DNA of 64,000 nucleotides from Clostridiales bacterium PH28_bin88 (GTDB taxonomy: Bacteria > Bacillota > PH28-bin88): assembly GCA_000987045.1 (NCBI GenBank), contig LAKY01000007.1, forward strand, positions 1-64,000. Reading direction: 5' to 3'. The position numbers and the translations under genes were made by a program. The notes below the pieces were generated by a model that was not told where the DNA came from, made no database searches, and worked only from the letters and a program-made list of their open reading frames with translations. How positions within the stretch are numbered: the first letter of the stretch is position 1; every line of letters begins with the position of its first letter. Of this stretch, positions 15,813-23,861 are shown one piece after another.

Positions 15813-17924
15813 CTATCCTTCATTATTTGGATCTAAGGGAAGCCCTTGATCCTCGTGGGTAAGGGGTAAAGCGACCTTTGACTTGCTTGCTTGAATGAAC
15901 CACCTGAAGTTTTCATCACCTTTATCCCCTATTGCCGGTTCCTTGGTGAGCCGAGGGTAATGGATGGGCAATTCACGCTGGTGCTTGTTGAGTATGGCCT
16001 TAAAATCAATAATATTGTCTAGCTTGTCGAAGTCCTGGCCAAACGCTTCCCGGCATACCCGTTTGAAACTGTCGATACAGCCCTCTATGTCCCCGTCTTC
16101 CTCCCCGCCGTCGGTCAGGCTGGCGTAACGCCGGTCATAATCGTATACGACACAACGTTCCACCATGATCTTGACACTACCCAGCCCCAGGGGTTTGCCG
16201 TATCCCAGGCGGTGATACATTCCCTCTTCCAGTTGCAAGCTCCAGGCCAACGCGCCCAGTTCTTCACGGCACAGGTTGGCGAACCTCACGGTAAAGGAGA
16301 ATTTGTTGCCCGGGTTGAGAGCGCCTTTAATCGTAAGGTTACGGTGGGTGGGTTTCGCGGTTTGCCAATTAAATTCATGATGATGGCGGTAAAACTTCCG
16401 GCCCCGTAAACACTGGCCTTGCGGGTCATAGCCGTTTCTCTTGGCGATGAAGCCCGGTGAGCCGTCGGCCTTCACCAGGTAAAAAAAGGTGGCGGTAGGT
16501 TTGGGGCCGGCCAGTTCCGGCAGGGTCTGATCCCCCGCCTTCCCGGCCTTCCCGGTCTGTTGAGCCATGCTGACCCAGACTCTCCCCGCGTATGCCGTCA
16601 CGGCCTGATTGCCAGAATCACTCCGGTCCTCCTGTAGACTGCCGGCCTGTCGCACCCAACCAAAGGCACGGCAAGCGGGACACAGTTTACGGTAGTCCGC
16701 GCACGATTTAAGATGCGCCGGCAACAACTGGCCCCTGCTGCCCTTGAAGGGCCTGCGGCTAAGCTGGACGGGAACGACGTAGAGCACCTCCCGGCCCCGG
16801 ACTTTCGCGTAAACCAGATCTCCGGGCCGCAGTTCCGCGCTCCGCCACATAAAATGGCTGAGTTCAAGGGAACCGTCGTCCCGGGACTTCCCGCGTCCCT
16901 CACGCAATTCTTCCGCATGCCTGTCCTGGTACTCTTTGACCAGGCGGGTATACTCTTCGCGCACCGGGTCAGGCAGATCTACCTCCCTGGCCTTCCCGAA
17001 GAAAAAGCGCTCATCATGCTTATTATTCGCATTCTTACCAGAGATATATAACCATCCCGGCTCTATCTCCAGTTCGTGATCGTTCTGTTGACCGCGCCAG
17101 TTCTCGGCCTCTTCCTTCTCACGAAACAGGCCTTGCACGTCCCACCAGGCGATTCGCTTGCCCGCATGGGGTTTGATTACAGCCCAGGCCGCATCCCCGT
17201 GCCGCAGGCCGTGGAGGTCTACCACCGGCCGCGTTGCCGGCTTGCCGTTTGGGCTGTACCGCCTTACCCAGGCGGCGGGTTGCAGGTTGCGATAACCCGG
17301 TTTGGGCCGACCCTCCAGCAGTTGCAGTTGCCAACCTTTATCCTCGTGAAAGACCACGCGGGCCGGTGTTAAGTCCCTGGCTTCCTCCGTCTCCATCCGG
17401 CGGGACAAGACCTCCTCGTCAAAGACACCGAAGCAGGAATTGGTTACCGCCTCGTACACGCCGCGCAACATGCCGCGGAGGCTGGAACCGGGAATGATCG
17501 GCCGGTCGTTGAGGGAAAAGAACTGGTGGACGGGATGCCCGGTCCCTTCGGGGTCCCCGTCGCTGATGAACAGGGGAGTGACCACTTCCAGGGTGCACTC
17601 CAGGTACCCGGACAGCCCTTCATAAGCGGCGTGAGAAGGCGGCGTCTTTTTGCCCAGAATGGGGTGACCGGTTTCCGGAAGCGGGCGGACGAAATTGTAG
17701 GGGTTTAAAAAGCGATAGTCCTGGGTCTCTTCAGCACTGGCCCGCCGGACATTAACCGCTCTGTCCCTGCCGTCCCGCTGCTTGATGACGTCAAATTCGA
17801 CTTCCATCCCTTCACGGGGATTACCAGGGGAAAAATCACGCAGCGAAAAATACATATCCCCCCGGTCGGAGTCAATGAACCCGTAAAGCCTATTGTCCCA
17901 CAATTTTTTGATTTTCCCTTTCAT
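15813..17924 (-). CDS. Type III CRISPR RAMP (Cas7-insertion-like) with N-terminal cold-shock domain
   Basis: About 703 residues. Residues 1-62 look like a cold-shock OB fold (GKIKKLWDNRLYGFIDSD, GDMYFSLRDF, EGMEVEFDVI). A long Cas7-like RAMP region follows, with VVTPLFISDGDPEGTGHPV, RPIIPGSSLRGMLRGVYEA, a zinc-type knuckle CPACRAFGW, a large internal insertion, and a glycine loop near GYGKPLGLGSV. This fits the TIGR03986-type RAMP called Cas7-insertion in type III-D variants. ATG 17924 is chosen because GGAGGG precedes it by 6 bases and it overlaps the upstream stop as ATGA. It is the last gene of the six-gene operon. Role: crRNA-guided effector subunit (family knowledge). RNA binding by the cold-shock domain is inference. 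Confidence 0.82.
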   Translation of the reverse strand: MKGKIKKLWDNRLYGFIDSDRGDMYFSLRDFSPGNPREGMEVEFDVIKQRDGRDRAVNVRRASAEETQDYRFLNPYNFVRPLPETGHPILGKKTPPSHAAYEGLSGYLECTLEVVTPLFISDGDPEGTGHPVHQFFSLNDRPIIPGSSLRGMLRGVYEAVTNSCFGVFDEEVLSRRMETEEARDLTPARVVFHEDKGWQLQLLEGRPKPGYRNLQPAAWVRRYSPNGKPATRPVVDLHGLRHGDAAWAVIKPHAGKRIAWWDVQGLFREKEEAENWRGQQNDHELEIEPGWLYISGKNANNKHDERFFFGKAREVDLPDPVREEYTRLVKEYQDRHAEELREGRGKSRDDGSLELSHFMWRSAELRPGDLVYAKVRGREVLYVVPVQLSRRPFKGSRGQLLPAHLKSCADYRKLCPACRAFGWVRQAGSLQEDRSDSGNQAVTAYAGRVWVSMAQQTGKAGKAGDQTLPELAGPKPTATFFYLVKADGSPGFIAKRNGYDPQGQCLRGRKFYRHHHEFNWQTAKPTHRNLTIKGALNPGNKFSFTVRFANLCREELGALAWSLQLEEGMYHRLGYGKPLGLGSVKIMVERCVVYDYDRRYASLTDGGEEDGDIEGCIDSFKRVCREAFGQDFDKLDNIIDFKAILNKHQRELPIHYPRLTKEPAIGDKGDENFRWFIQASKSKVALPLTHEDQGLPLDPNNEG

Positions 17925-18454
17925 TGCCATCCCTCCACAGCATAGTACCACGCGAACTGCGGGCGCCCGTAATAGGTGTAGAGCCTGGCCTTGATGGAGA
18001 CTCTCTGTCCCCCTGGCGGGGCGGGGTAGTCCAGTTTGGCCGCCGCGACCCTGTTCTCGTGATAGTACCCGTCCGCGCCCTTTTTCCCCCATAGCACCAG
18101 TAGCTCTTCATGCACGCGCAGGTGCGGCACACCCGTATGCTCCCAGAAGTCAAGGGCCGCATAATCGCCAGGGAAGACGGTTCCGGCGGGGCCGATATAC
18201 CTCCACCGGTACTCCTCCCCGTCACGCCGGATTTCCAGGTCACCGCCAGGCCCGAACTTCCGCATGCGTTCCAGGTACCGCAGGCCGGGCAACTCTTCCT
18301 TGAGGAATTCACAGCGGTCGGTATGCTCGCAGATGGCCCATGGCATCGCCCCGGGAGCGGTTGCCAGGAAACCTGGTAGTTCAACCCCCGTTAACACACC
18401 GCCCAGAATAGCCAGGTCCTTTTTCGTGCAGGCCGGCGCTATCGACGGATACAT
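17921..18454 (-). CDS. csx19: Csx19-like small CRISPR protein
   Basis: About 177 residues. The position between RAMP genes, the size and the central segment ERMRKFGPGGDLEIRRDG..YRWRYIGP fit Csx19, an accessory protein of type III-D loci that binds the effector complex. ATG 18454 shares one base with the preceding stop (TGATG) and has AGGAGGG upstream. Its stop overlaps the next start by 4 bases. No catalytic motif is apparent. The assignment rests on context and resemblance, so another small type III subunit is possible. Confidence 0.6.
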   Translation of the reverse strand: MYPSIAPACTKKDLAILGGVLTGVELPGFLATAPGAMPWAICEHTDRCEFLKEELPGLRYLERMRKFGPGGDLEIRRDGEEYRWRYIGPAGTVFPGDYAALDFWEHTGVPHLRVHEELLVLWGKKGADGYYHENRVAAAKLDYPAPPGGQRVSIKARLYTYYGRPQFAWYYAVEGWQ

Positions 18455-20007
18455 CAACCGTCCCTCCTTTTCGCCCGGGAGGATATTTTTTGTTGTAGCT
18501 GCCGTACCGCCTCGGCCGCCTGCCGTGTCCGGTACGCTTCACTGAGCGGCATCTCCCTTGCCCTGAGGGCGCCGGAAAATGTCTCCACACCCGGCAGCCA
18601 CCAGTCCCCCATAACCGTCAACCTGGCTTCTTCAATCCTGGCTTGCCCAAGCCCTTTGGCGGCCCCTGAACCGAGCATCACCAGCCCCTCGTCGATGTCA
18701 CGCAGTACCAGGAGCAGCCATCCGGCTTCCCATGGTTCAGGCTCTTCCAGGGAGAATTCAAAGTGATACGCGGGCCGGTAAACCGCGACGGCGTCAAACT
18801 TCCTCCCGTCGCTGCCGCCGCCGGTGAAGCGGTCGATAGCCAGGTGGTCCTGGACGAACATCTTCCCCGGCTCCGCTTCCCAGGCGTCCGCCACTTTCAG
18901 GCGACTGCCCGTTTTCGTGCTGCCAAACAACCGGCACGCCAGGCAGTGGTCTTGGGCCGGTACCTCCCGGCGGCTGCATGCCAGGCCGGGTTTTGTCACG
19001 TCGTCACAGAAAAGGTCGCAGGCCACGGCCCACCGGGCATCACCGCCTACTGCACGGCCGGCCAGGGTCCTGGCAATCCTTTCCGCCTGGTGGCGCATGA
19101 TACCGCGCATGGTGGCCCCGGGCAGGTAAGTGGACTCATCTCCGTTCCCACCAGCCAGCAAAGGAACGGCATCAAAACCGCTGGCCACGGCACGGAAGCT
19201 GTCCCTGGTCAGAAAGGCTTCCGTAAACCTGATCCGCCCGCTGACGCGGAGAAAGCCGGGCGCTTTCCCCGCCGGCGTGCGCCGCGCCGCGGACAGTCGC
19301 TCTTCAAACCATCCCTCCACATGATAACTGCCCTGTTCAAACCAGTCGTCCGCGGCCAGCGCAGCGAGAAAGCCGTCCACATCACCAGCGCCATCATTGG
19401 GTAACCGCCTGGCTTCAACGCCTTCCAGCGTCAGACGCCCCAAACCCCGGGCGCTCTTGCCTCCCAGGTGCACCCTGCCCTCACCGATTTCGGCCAGCAG
19501 GGCCGCCAGCAGGACTTCTTCCTGTTCCGTCAAGTGATCCCCTTCTATTTTGACAGTAACCCTGGTGCCGCGGGGCAAGGTCTCGTAATCGTACTTTGCC
19601 GCCGCGGCCCTGCCGGCAACCCGGCAGGTCCTGTCTATCCCTACCCCGTCCCGGATGGAGGGAACTGTCCCCGGATGCACTTGGGCATCGTGAATCAATA
19701 ATTTGGAGGAAAGCCGGCCACCGTACCCGGCATCGGGATGGATGTCACCAAAGAGCCGGCAGGCAGGACAACCGCACACCCTCTCTTCGTCGGCCGACAG
19801 GGACAGGCATGACTCCGCGCCGGTAAGCGCCGGGAACAGGCGCGTGGCCCGGGAACGGAGCGAACCACCCACCGAAGTCCCGGGGATCACCAGTGTCCCG
19901 TCGACCCGGCGGTATACCGGTGCGTCACAGAGGTAACCCGCCTCACCGGCGCCAACGTGCAGTTGCGTCTCCGCCTTCAGGTGTACGGTCAGCAGCAGTT
20001 TATTCAT
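18454..20007 (-). CDS. Tandem Cas7 fusion (Cas7-2x, two Csm3-like RAMP domains)
   Basis: 517 residues consisting of two consecutive Csm3-like domains. Domain 1 (about 1-205) has HVGAGEAGYLCDAPV with Asp28 at the Csm3 catalytic-Asp position, IPGTSVGGSLRSRA, CxxC 80/83, GIDR and a glycine loop GGKSARGLGRL. Domain 2 (about 230-470) repeats the order: SGFDAVPL with Asp279, LPGATMRGIMRHQ, CxxC 355/358, AIDRFTGG and GSGAAKGLGQA. A C-terminal helical tail follows. Two backbone subunits in one chain match Cas7-2x of the fused type III-D complex. Each catalytic Asp could cut target RNA at its own site. ATG 20007 follows GAGGTG and overlaps the previous stop by 8 bases. Confidence 0.85.
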   Translation of the reverse strand: MNKLLLTVHLKAETQLHVGAGEAGYLCDAPVYRRVDGTLVIPGTSVGGSLRSRATRLFPALTGAESCLSLSADEERVCGCPACRLFGDIHPDAGYGGRLSSKLLIHDAQVHPGTVPSIRDGVGIDRTCRVAGRAAAAKYDYETLPRGTRVTVKIEGDHLTEQEEVLLAALLAEIGEGRVHLGGKSARGLGRLTLEGVEARRLPNDGAGDVDGFLAALAADDWFEQGSYHVEGWFEERLSAARRTPAGKAPGFLRVSGRIRFTEAFLTRDSFRAVASGFDAVPLLAGGNGDESTYLPGATMRGIMRHQAERIARTLAGRAVGGDARWAVACDLFCDDVTKPGLACSRREVPAQDHCLACRLFGSTKTGSRLKVADAWEAEPGKMFVQDHLAIDRFTGGGSDGRKFDAVAVYRPAYHFEFSLEEPEPWEAGWLLLVLRDIDEGLVMLGSGAAKGLGQARIEEARLTVMGDWWLPGVETFSGALRAREMPLSEAYRTRQAAEAVRQLQQKISSRAKRRDG

Positions 20008-22294
20008 GCTTTTCACCTCGCTCCGCGCCGGCTACCAGGCGGCCCCCGAACCACTCCAGGCACAAGGGCCACATCTCCCGCCGCAGGGCTGCGGCTTCTC
20101 CAGGATGCCGGGCGACGGCATCAATTTCCTGTTCCAGTACCCGGTACAGTTCTTGGACACGGTCAGCCAGCTCGCGGCGGAATTGGCCGAACTCTGTGAC
20201 CAGGTTGGGTTTTCGCCGCGGTTTAATCCCGAAGTCCTTGAGGATGTCCAGTTCACCCAACCCCTGCACCCGGCCGGCCAGTTCGTCTATACCGAGGTGG
20301 GCATGGGCATGAAGCCACCTGGCAACCTCCCTGCAGCGCTCCCTCACCTTGGGATTAATTGTCATGTCGATATGGTGAAAGCGTTGCCACAGGATGGCCT
20401 CCAGTCGTTCCCATGCGCTTTTCACGGGAGCGCCTGCCTGCCAGTGGCCGGGTATGAGGATCGGCCTAATCTCACCCGCGAAGTTTTGCATGTCGTAGAC
20501 CACATGGTTAAACGCCACCCGCCCGAAGCCCTCATGCTGGCGCAAGCCCAACCCGTCCGTTTCCCACCGCTCCAGGAGGAGCTGCAATTCGCTTAACCCG
20601 ATTTTTTGCTTCACTTTGAACCCGACGGTCGATCCCGCCCGGATCGCCAGGTCGCGGAACCTGGGCAGGCCGGTGACAGCCGAAAAACCGTCAATTTCCC
20701 TGGTCGATACAAAGGAATTGAGGGTCTCCACCTCTAAACCCAGGCAGGCGGACAGAGCCTCGGAAGTGAGGTCCGATACCGTGCGGCCCCAGGGGTCAAG
20801 CAGGATTGCGTCACTCAGGAATGTCATGGTGATGGCTCCGGTGAAATTGACCCGCCTCTTGACCGGCACGGGGTTGAGGCATGACTCGCCGGTGGGCTGC
20901 AGCCACAAGCGCAGCCGCCCGTAGCCCCGCTTGGTGCCTTTACCCAGGCGGATTTCCGTCTCGTAGCCGTCACCCCTGCGGTCGCACACCTCCAGCAGTG
21001 CTTGCATGGCAGTTGCGCCGGCGAAGGTCATTTCGCCCACAAAATACTGGCCGGCAGCCAGGGCCTCGTACGAATACAATGCCTTTTCATCGGCCCTGCG
21101 TTCATCCGTGACCATCTTCACATGGGTATGAAATTCCGTCGCGGGACGCAAGCTGGTAGGTGCACCCCAGGCATCAACGGTCAAAAAGCCCTGGGCATCC
21201 ACCAGCGGGACGCCGGAACCGCAAATCTCGCATTCGCCCGGTATCTCCTCTGCGGCGGCATACCCGCGTAATCGGACCCGGTGGGCGTCGTCGCTGTAAA
21301 AGGGCTTGTGCTTGCAGGTTAATATGTCCCGCGGCACCGGTATGCTGGGGACCAGTTGCCAACCTGACCCTGTCTCCTTGACCGGGTAAAGAGGCCCAAA
21401 ACGGACTTGGCCCCGCCGGAAAAGCGCCAGGAAAGTATCGTAATGATCCCCGGCTACCGGCCGCAGGTAGGCGTACTTGCCGGCAAAGGCCCCGAGAAGG
21501 GCGGCGCCAGGGATGTAGGGAACAGTCTGGTAGGCGTTCCCGCTGTGGCCGCCCCAGGAAATGATCACGGGTTCTACAGCCTGGGCGATCACCAGCATCC
21601 TGGCGTGTTCGGGCCTGGCACCGGGAGGTGCGGCGTTTCCGCGCTGAAATTCCCCGGGCCGGTCCTCCCCCCGCACCAGGGCGGCAAAATGCCGCAACAG
21701 GTCTTCCTGGGAAACCGCCTCGACGGTCCCCTCGACCCGTACCAGGGAGATCAGGCAACGGCCCGCCCCGCGGTTGACTGTGCTGCCCAGCCCCCTCACC
21801 AGCCGGGCGGCGGCGACCAGCAGGGCTGCTTCATCCCGCTCCTCCCCACGGGAGCCCACATGCTCCACGGTGAAACGAAATTCCAGGTTGGCCCCGCCAA
21901 ACTCCCGCGCCCACAGCTTCTTGTCCTGGGCCCGCCGTGCCTGGGGGTCGATACTCACCCCCCGCCTGTCCCGGGCGAATCGCCGGCCGCCGGAAGAGCG
22001 GGCTAAAGCGACAGCCTGCGCGAGGGATGCCGAGCCGAAAGCCCAGGCCGCGGGATGCCGGGCGGAACCGAAAACCCGGTCCAGCAGGGTGCCCGCCATT
22101 TCCGCATCCGGGAAAAAAAGCTTTAGTTCCCGGGCAGCGGAACGAAACAGCCCGGCCAGGGAAGAACCCCTGACGGACGGGAGCCCATGGCGGTCGCGCA
22201 GGAGCGCGGAGTCCACACCGTGTGCGAGGCCGAAACCGGCGGAAGTGTGATAATCGGACAGGAGTTTCAGATTAAATACCAGCTTAATGTTCAT
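20000..22294 (-). CDS. csx10: Cas7-Cas5(Csx10)-Cas11-like fusion, large type III-D effector subunit
   Basis: 764 residues from ATG 22294 (GGGAGGT upstream; overlaps the cas10 stop by 11 bases). Residues about 1-190 form a Cas7-like domain (SVRGSSLAGLFRSAA, GVSIDP, LGSTVNRGAGRCLISL). The middle, about 210-640, is Csx10/Cas5-like: YIPGAALLGAFAGKYA, an HTHVKMV..LYSYEAL..GQYFVGEM segment, ETEIRLGKGTKRGYGRL, FLSDAILLDPWG, and a CxxC (ECEIC) region likely binding zinc. The last 120 residues are helical and charged, as expected of a Cas11 small subunit. This domain order matches the Cas7-Cas5-Cas11 fusion known from a cyanobacterial III-D variant. The boundaries and the Cas11 assignment are inferred. 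Confidence 0.78.
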   Translation of the reverse strand: MNIKLVFNLKLLSDYHTSAGFGLAHGVDSALLRDRHGLPSVRGSSLAGLFRSAARELKLFFPDAEMAGTLLDRVFGSARHPAAWAFGSASLAQAVALARSSGGRRFARDRRGVSIDPQARRAQDKKLWAREFGGANLEFRFTVEHVGSRGEERDEAALLVAAARLVRGLGSTVNRGAGRCLISLVRVEGTVEAVSQEDLLRHFAALVRGEDRPGEFQRGNAAPPGARPEHARMLVIAQAVEPVIISWGGHSGNAYQTVPYIPGAALLGAFAGKYAYLRPVAGDHYDTFLALFRRGQVRFGPLYPVKETGSGWQLVPSIPVPRDILTCKHKPFYSDDAHRVRLRGYAAAEEIPGECEICGSGVPLVDAQGFLTVDAWGAPTSLRPATEFHTHVKMVTDERRADEKALYSYEALAAGQYFVGEMTFAGATAMQALLEVCDRRGDGYETEIRLGKGTKRGYGRLRLWLQPTGESCLNPVPVKRRVNFTGAITMTFLSDAILLDPWGRTVSDLTSEALSACLGLEVETLNSFVSTREIDGFSAVTGLPRFRDLAIRAGSTVGFKVKQKIGLSELQLLLERWETDGLGLRQHEGFGRVAFNHVVYDMQNFAGEIRPILIPGHWQAGAPVKSAWERLEAILWQRFHHIDMTINPKVRERCREVARWLHAHAHLGIDELAGRVQGLGELDILKDFGIKPRRKPNLVTEFGQFRRELADRVQELYRVLEQEIDAVARHPGEAAALRREMWPLCLEWFGGRLVAGAERGEKHE

Positions 22295-23861
22295 GGCCGT
22301 ATACCTCCCGGGCATGGTCCAGGTCCTGGGCGTAATCCCAGAACTCCAGCAAGTCCGGCAATCCCGTGCCAAGGGCCGCCCGCCTGACGTGACTGGCGCT
22401 CCGCATGTACAGGCTGCCGGGATCGCGGCTTCCCAGTTTTGCCAGTACCTGTTCGATTGCGGCCAGGTCAGCGGGATTGCGGCCGGCCCTGGCCAAATGA
22501 AAATCGAATCTCGCCGCCCATTCCCGCTTTTTCGCCCCGGCCATCCTGGATGGAGGCAAGCAAGCGGCGTCATAAAGGCTGCCCAGTTCCGCCAGGCGGG
22601 ATGCGGGAACCTCCTTCAGGGAAAAGCGGGCATCAATCAAGGTCTTCAATGGCAGTATCGACCCCTCTGTCTCCCGGTCCAGCAAGCTGTAAGGCTTGAG
22701 CGTGGCGAGGTATTCCCCCGGTTCCTCCTGTGTCTCCGCGTAGCCGAAGGAAATGAGGCTGGCGCCGGTTCCCCGTCCCCGCGCGGACCGCTTGGCCTCT
22801 GCCAGCAGGTCGTGGGCCCGGGCATGAGCGAGGGTGTGGGGGTATTTGGCCTTGCAAACGACCAGCCCGGCGCTGATGCCGGGAGAAAAATCCAGGCCGG
22901 CTTCCGCCAGCGCTTCGGACATGGCCCTGATATAGTCCCCGGTAAACCGGCGGACAACGTCCAGGCTGTAGGGGGCGGCCAGCAGGACGTACAGGTCATC
23001 CCCGCCCAGGATCAAGGGCAGCACCGGGCAGGTGACGGGCGCCGCGTTACCCGGTACCGGCCCGCCTGGTTTCAGACGCTGGACCAGCCGGGCTGTCACC
23101 GCCGCCAAGCAGTCCAGCATGATGCGCGACAGTTGGCCTGACAGGGATTTCAACTGCCGCTGGTCGCAACGGCTGAACAGCACGCCCATATCGTTGCCGT
23201 CCACCACCAGGTAGGCTACGTTGTTGCGGCCGTCAAACCGCCCAATGGCGTCGGTGTCCCGGGGTGACTGCAATTCCGTGCCCGGGGGAAGGTGGGACTT
23301 AACCTGCCGCAAGAACAGGCCGGTAAGCCCCTGCGTGTCCTGGTCGGACTTGCTCAGCCGGAACCTGGCGGAGCAGCCGGCGCAGACCGTTTCCCGCTCC
23401 TCCTCGTGGCTCCACCCCCTGGCGCTACCCAGTCCCACCCCGCACACCTCGCAATATGCCACGTACGGGTTATGGAGGCACGAAGAGGAGTGAAGAGGCC
23501 GGTTCTTCACCCGCCGCAGCTCCTTTTGCGCCCGGGCTGAGGCTAAAGCAAAATCCCCGGGTTCGAAGGGAACCGGTCCGGCCACCGAGATGGTGCCGCC
23601 CAGGGTGCGGCTGTAGTCCTCGGCCAGCCGTTCCCCCCACTCGCGGCAGCTTTCCGCGTCCGGCAACACCACGCGGAAAGCGCCGCCGTCAGCGATGACG
23701 ATGTCCTCCTCTGGTATCCCTCCGGCCCGCATTTGCTCCGCCATCTCTCGGCACCAGTCCACAAGCATCCGGCTGCCCCCCACAATTTCCGGCAGGCGGG
23801 TAGCCCGGAAAATGGTGTCCTGGATACGGTCCGCCTCTGCAGCCAGCAGGTATCGAGTCAT
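22284..23861 (-). CDS. cas10: Cas10-like CRISPR polymerase/cyclase subunit lacking the HD domain
   Basis: 525 residues from ATG 23861, preceded by GGTGAGGAGGG and overlapping the upstream stop as ATGA. A first palm-like part begins at once (YLLAAEADRIQDTIFRAT, LPEIVGGSRMLVDW), with no HD nuclease domain in front. A zinc module has Cys137/140 and Cys160/163. The catalytic palm carries VVDGNDMG and the GGDD motif at 286-289 (LILGGDDLYVLL), followed by FSPGISAGLVVCKAKYPHTLAHARAHDLLAEAKR. GGDD Cas10 proteins make cyclic oligoadenylates when target RNA is bound. At 525 residues it is short for the family. The missing HD implies no Cas10 DNase activity. Confidence 0.88.
   Translation of the reverse strand: MTRYLLAAEADRIQDTIFRATRLPEIVGGSRMLVDWCREMAEQMRAGGIPEEDIVIADGGAFRVVLPDAESCREWGERLAEDYSRTLGGTISVAGPVPFEPGDFALASARAQKELRRVKNRPLHSSSCLHNPYVAYCEVCGVGLGSARGWSHEEERETVCAGCSARFRLSKSDQDTQGLTGLFLRQVKSHLPPGTELQSPRDTDAIGRFDGRNNVAYLVVDGNDMGVLFSRCDQRQLKSLSGQLSRIMLDCLAAVTARLVQRLKPGGPVPGNAAPVTCPVLPLILGGDDLYVLLAAPYSLDVVRRFTGDYIRAMSEALAEAGLDFSPGISAGLVVCKAKYPHTLAHARAHDLLAEAKRSARGRGTGASLISFGYAETQEEPGEYLATLKPYSLLDRETEGSILPLKTLIDARFSLKEVPASRLAELGSLYDAACLPPSRMAGAKKREWAARFDFHLARAGRNPADLAAIEQVLAKLGSRDPGSLYMRSASHVRRAALGTGLPDLLEFWDYAQDLDHAREVYGHEH

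Noticed and set aside
17925-18092. N-terminal extension of the cold-shock/Cas7 protein
   Set aside because: It is the csx19-like gene read in another frame; ATG 17924 with GGAGGG and ATGA overlap is the natural start.
22295-22573. N-terminal extension of the large Cas7-Cas5-Cas11 protein
   Set aside because: This part is an out-of-frame reading of the cas10 C-terminus; the ATG at 22294 has its own site and starts the conserved RAMP sequence.
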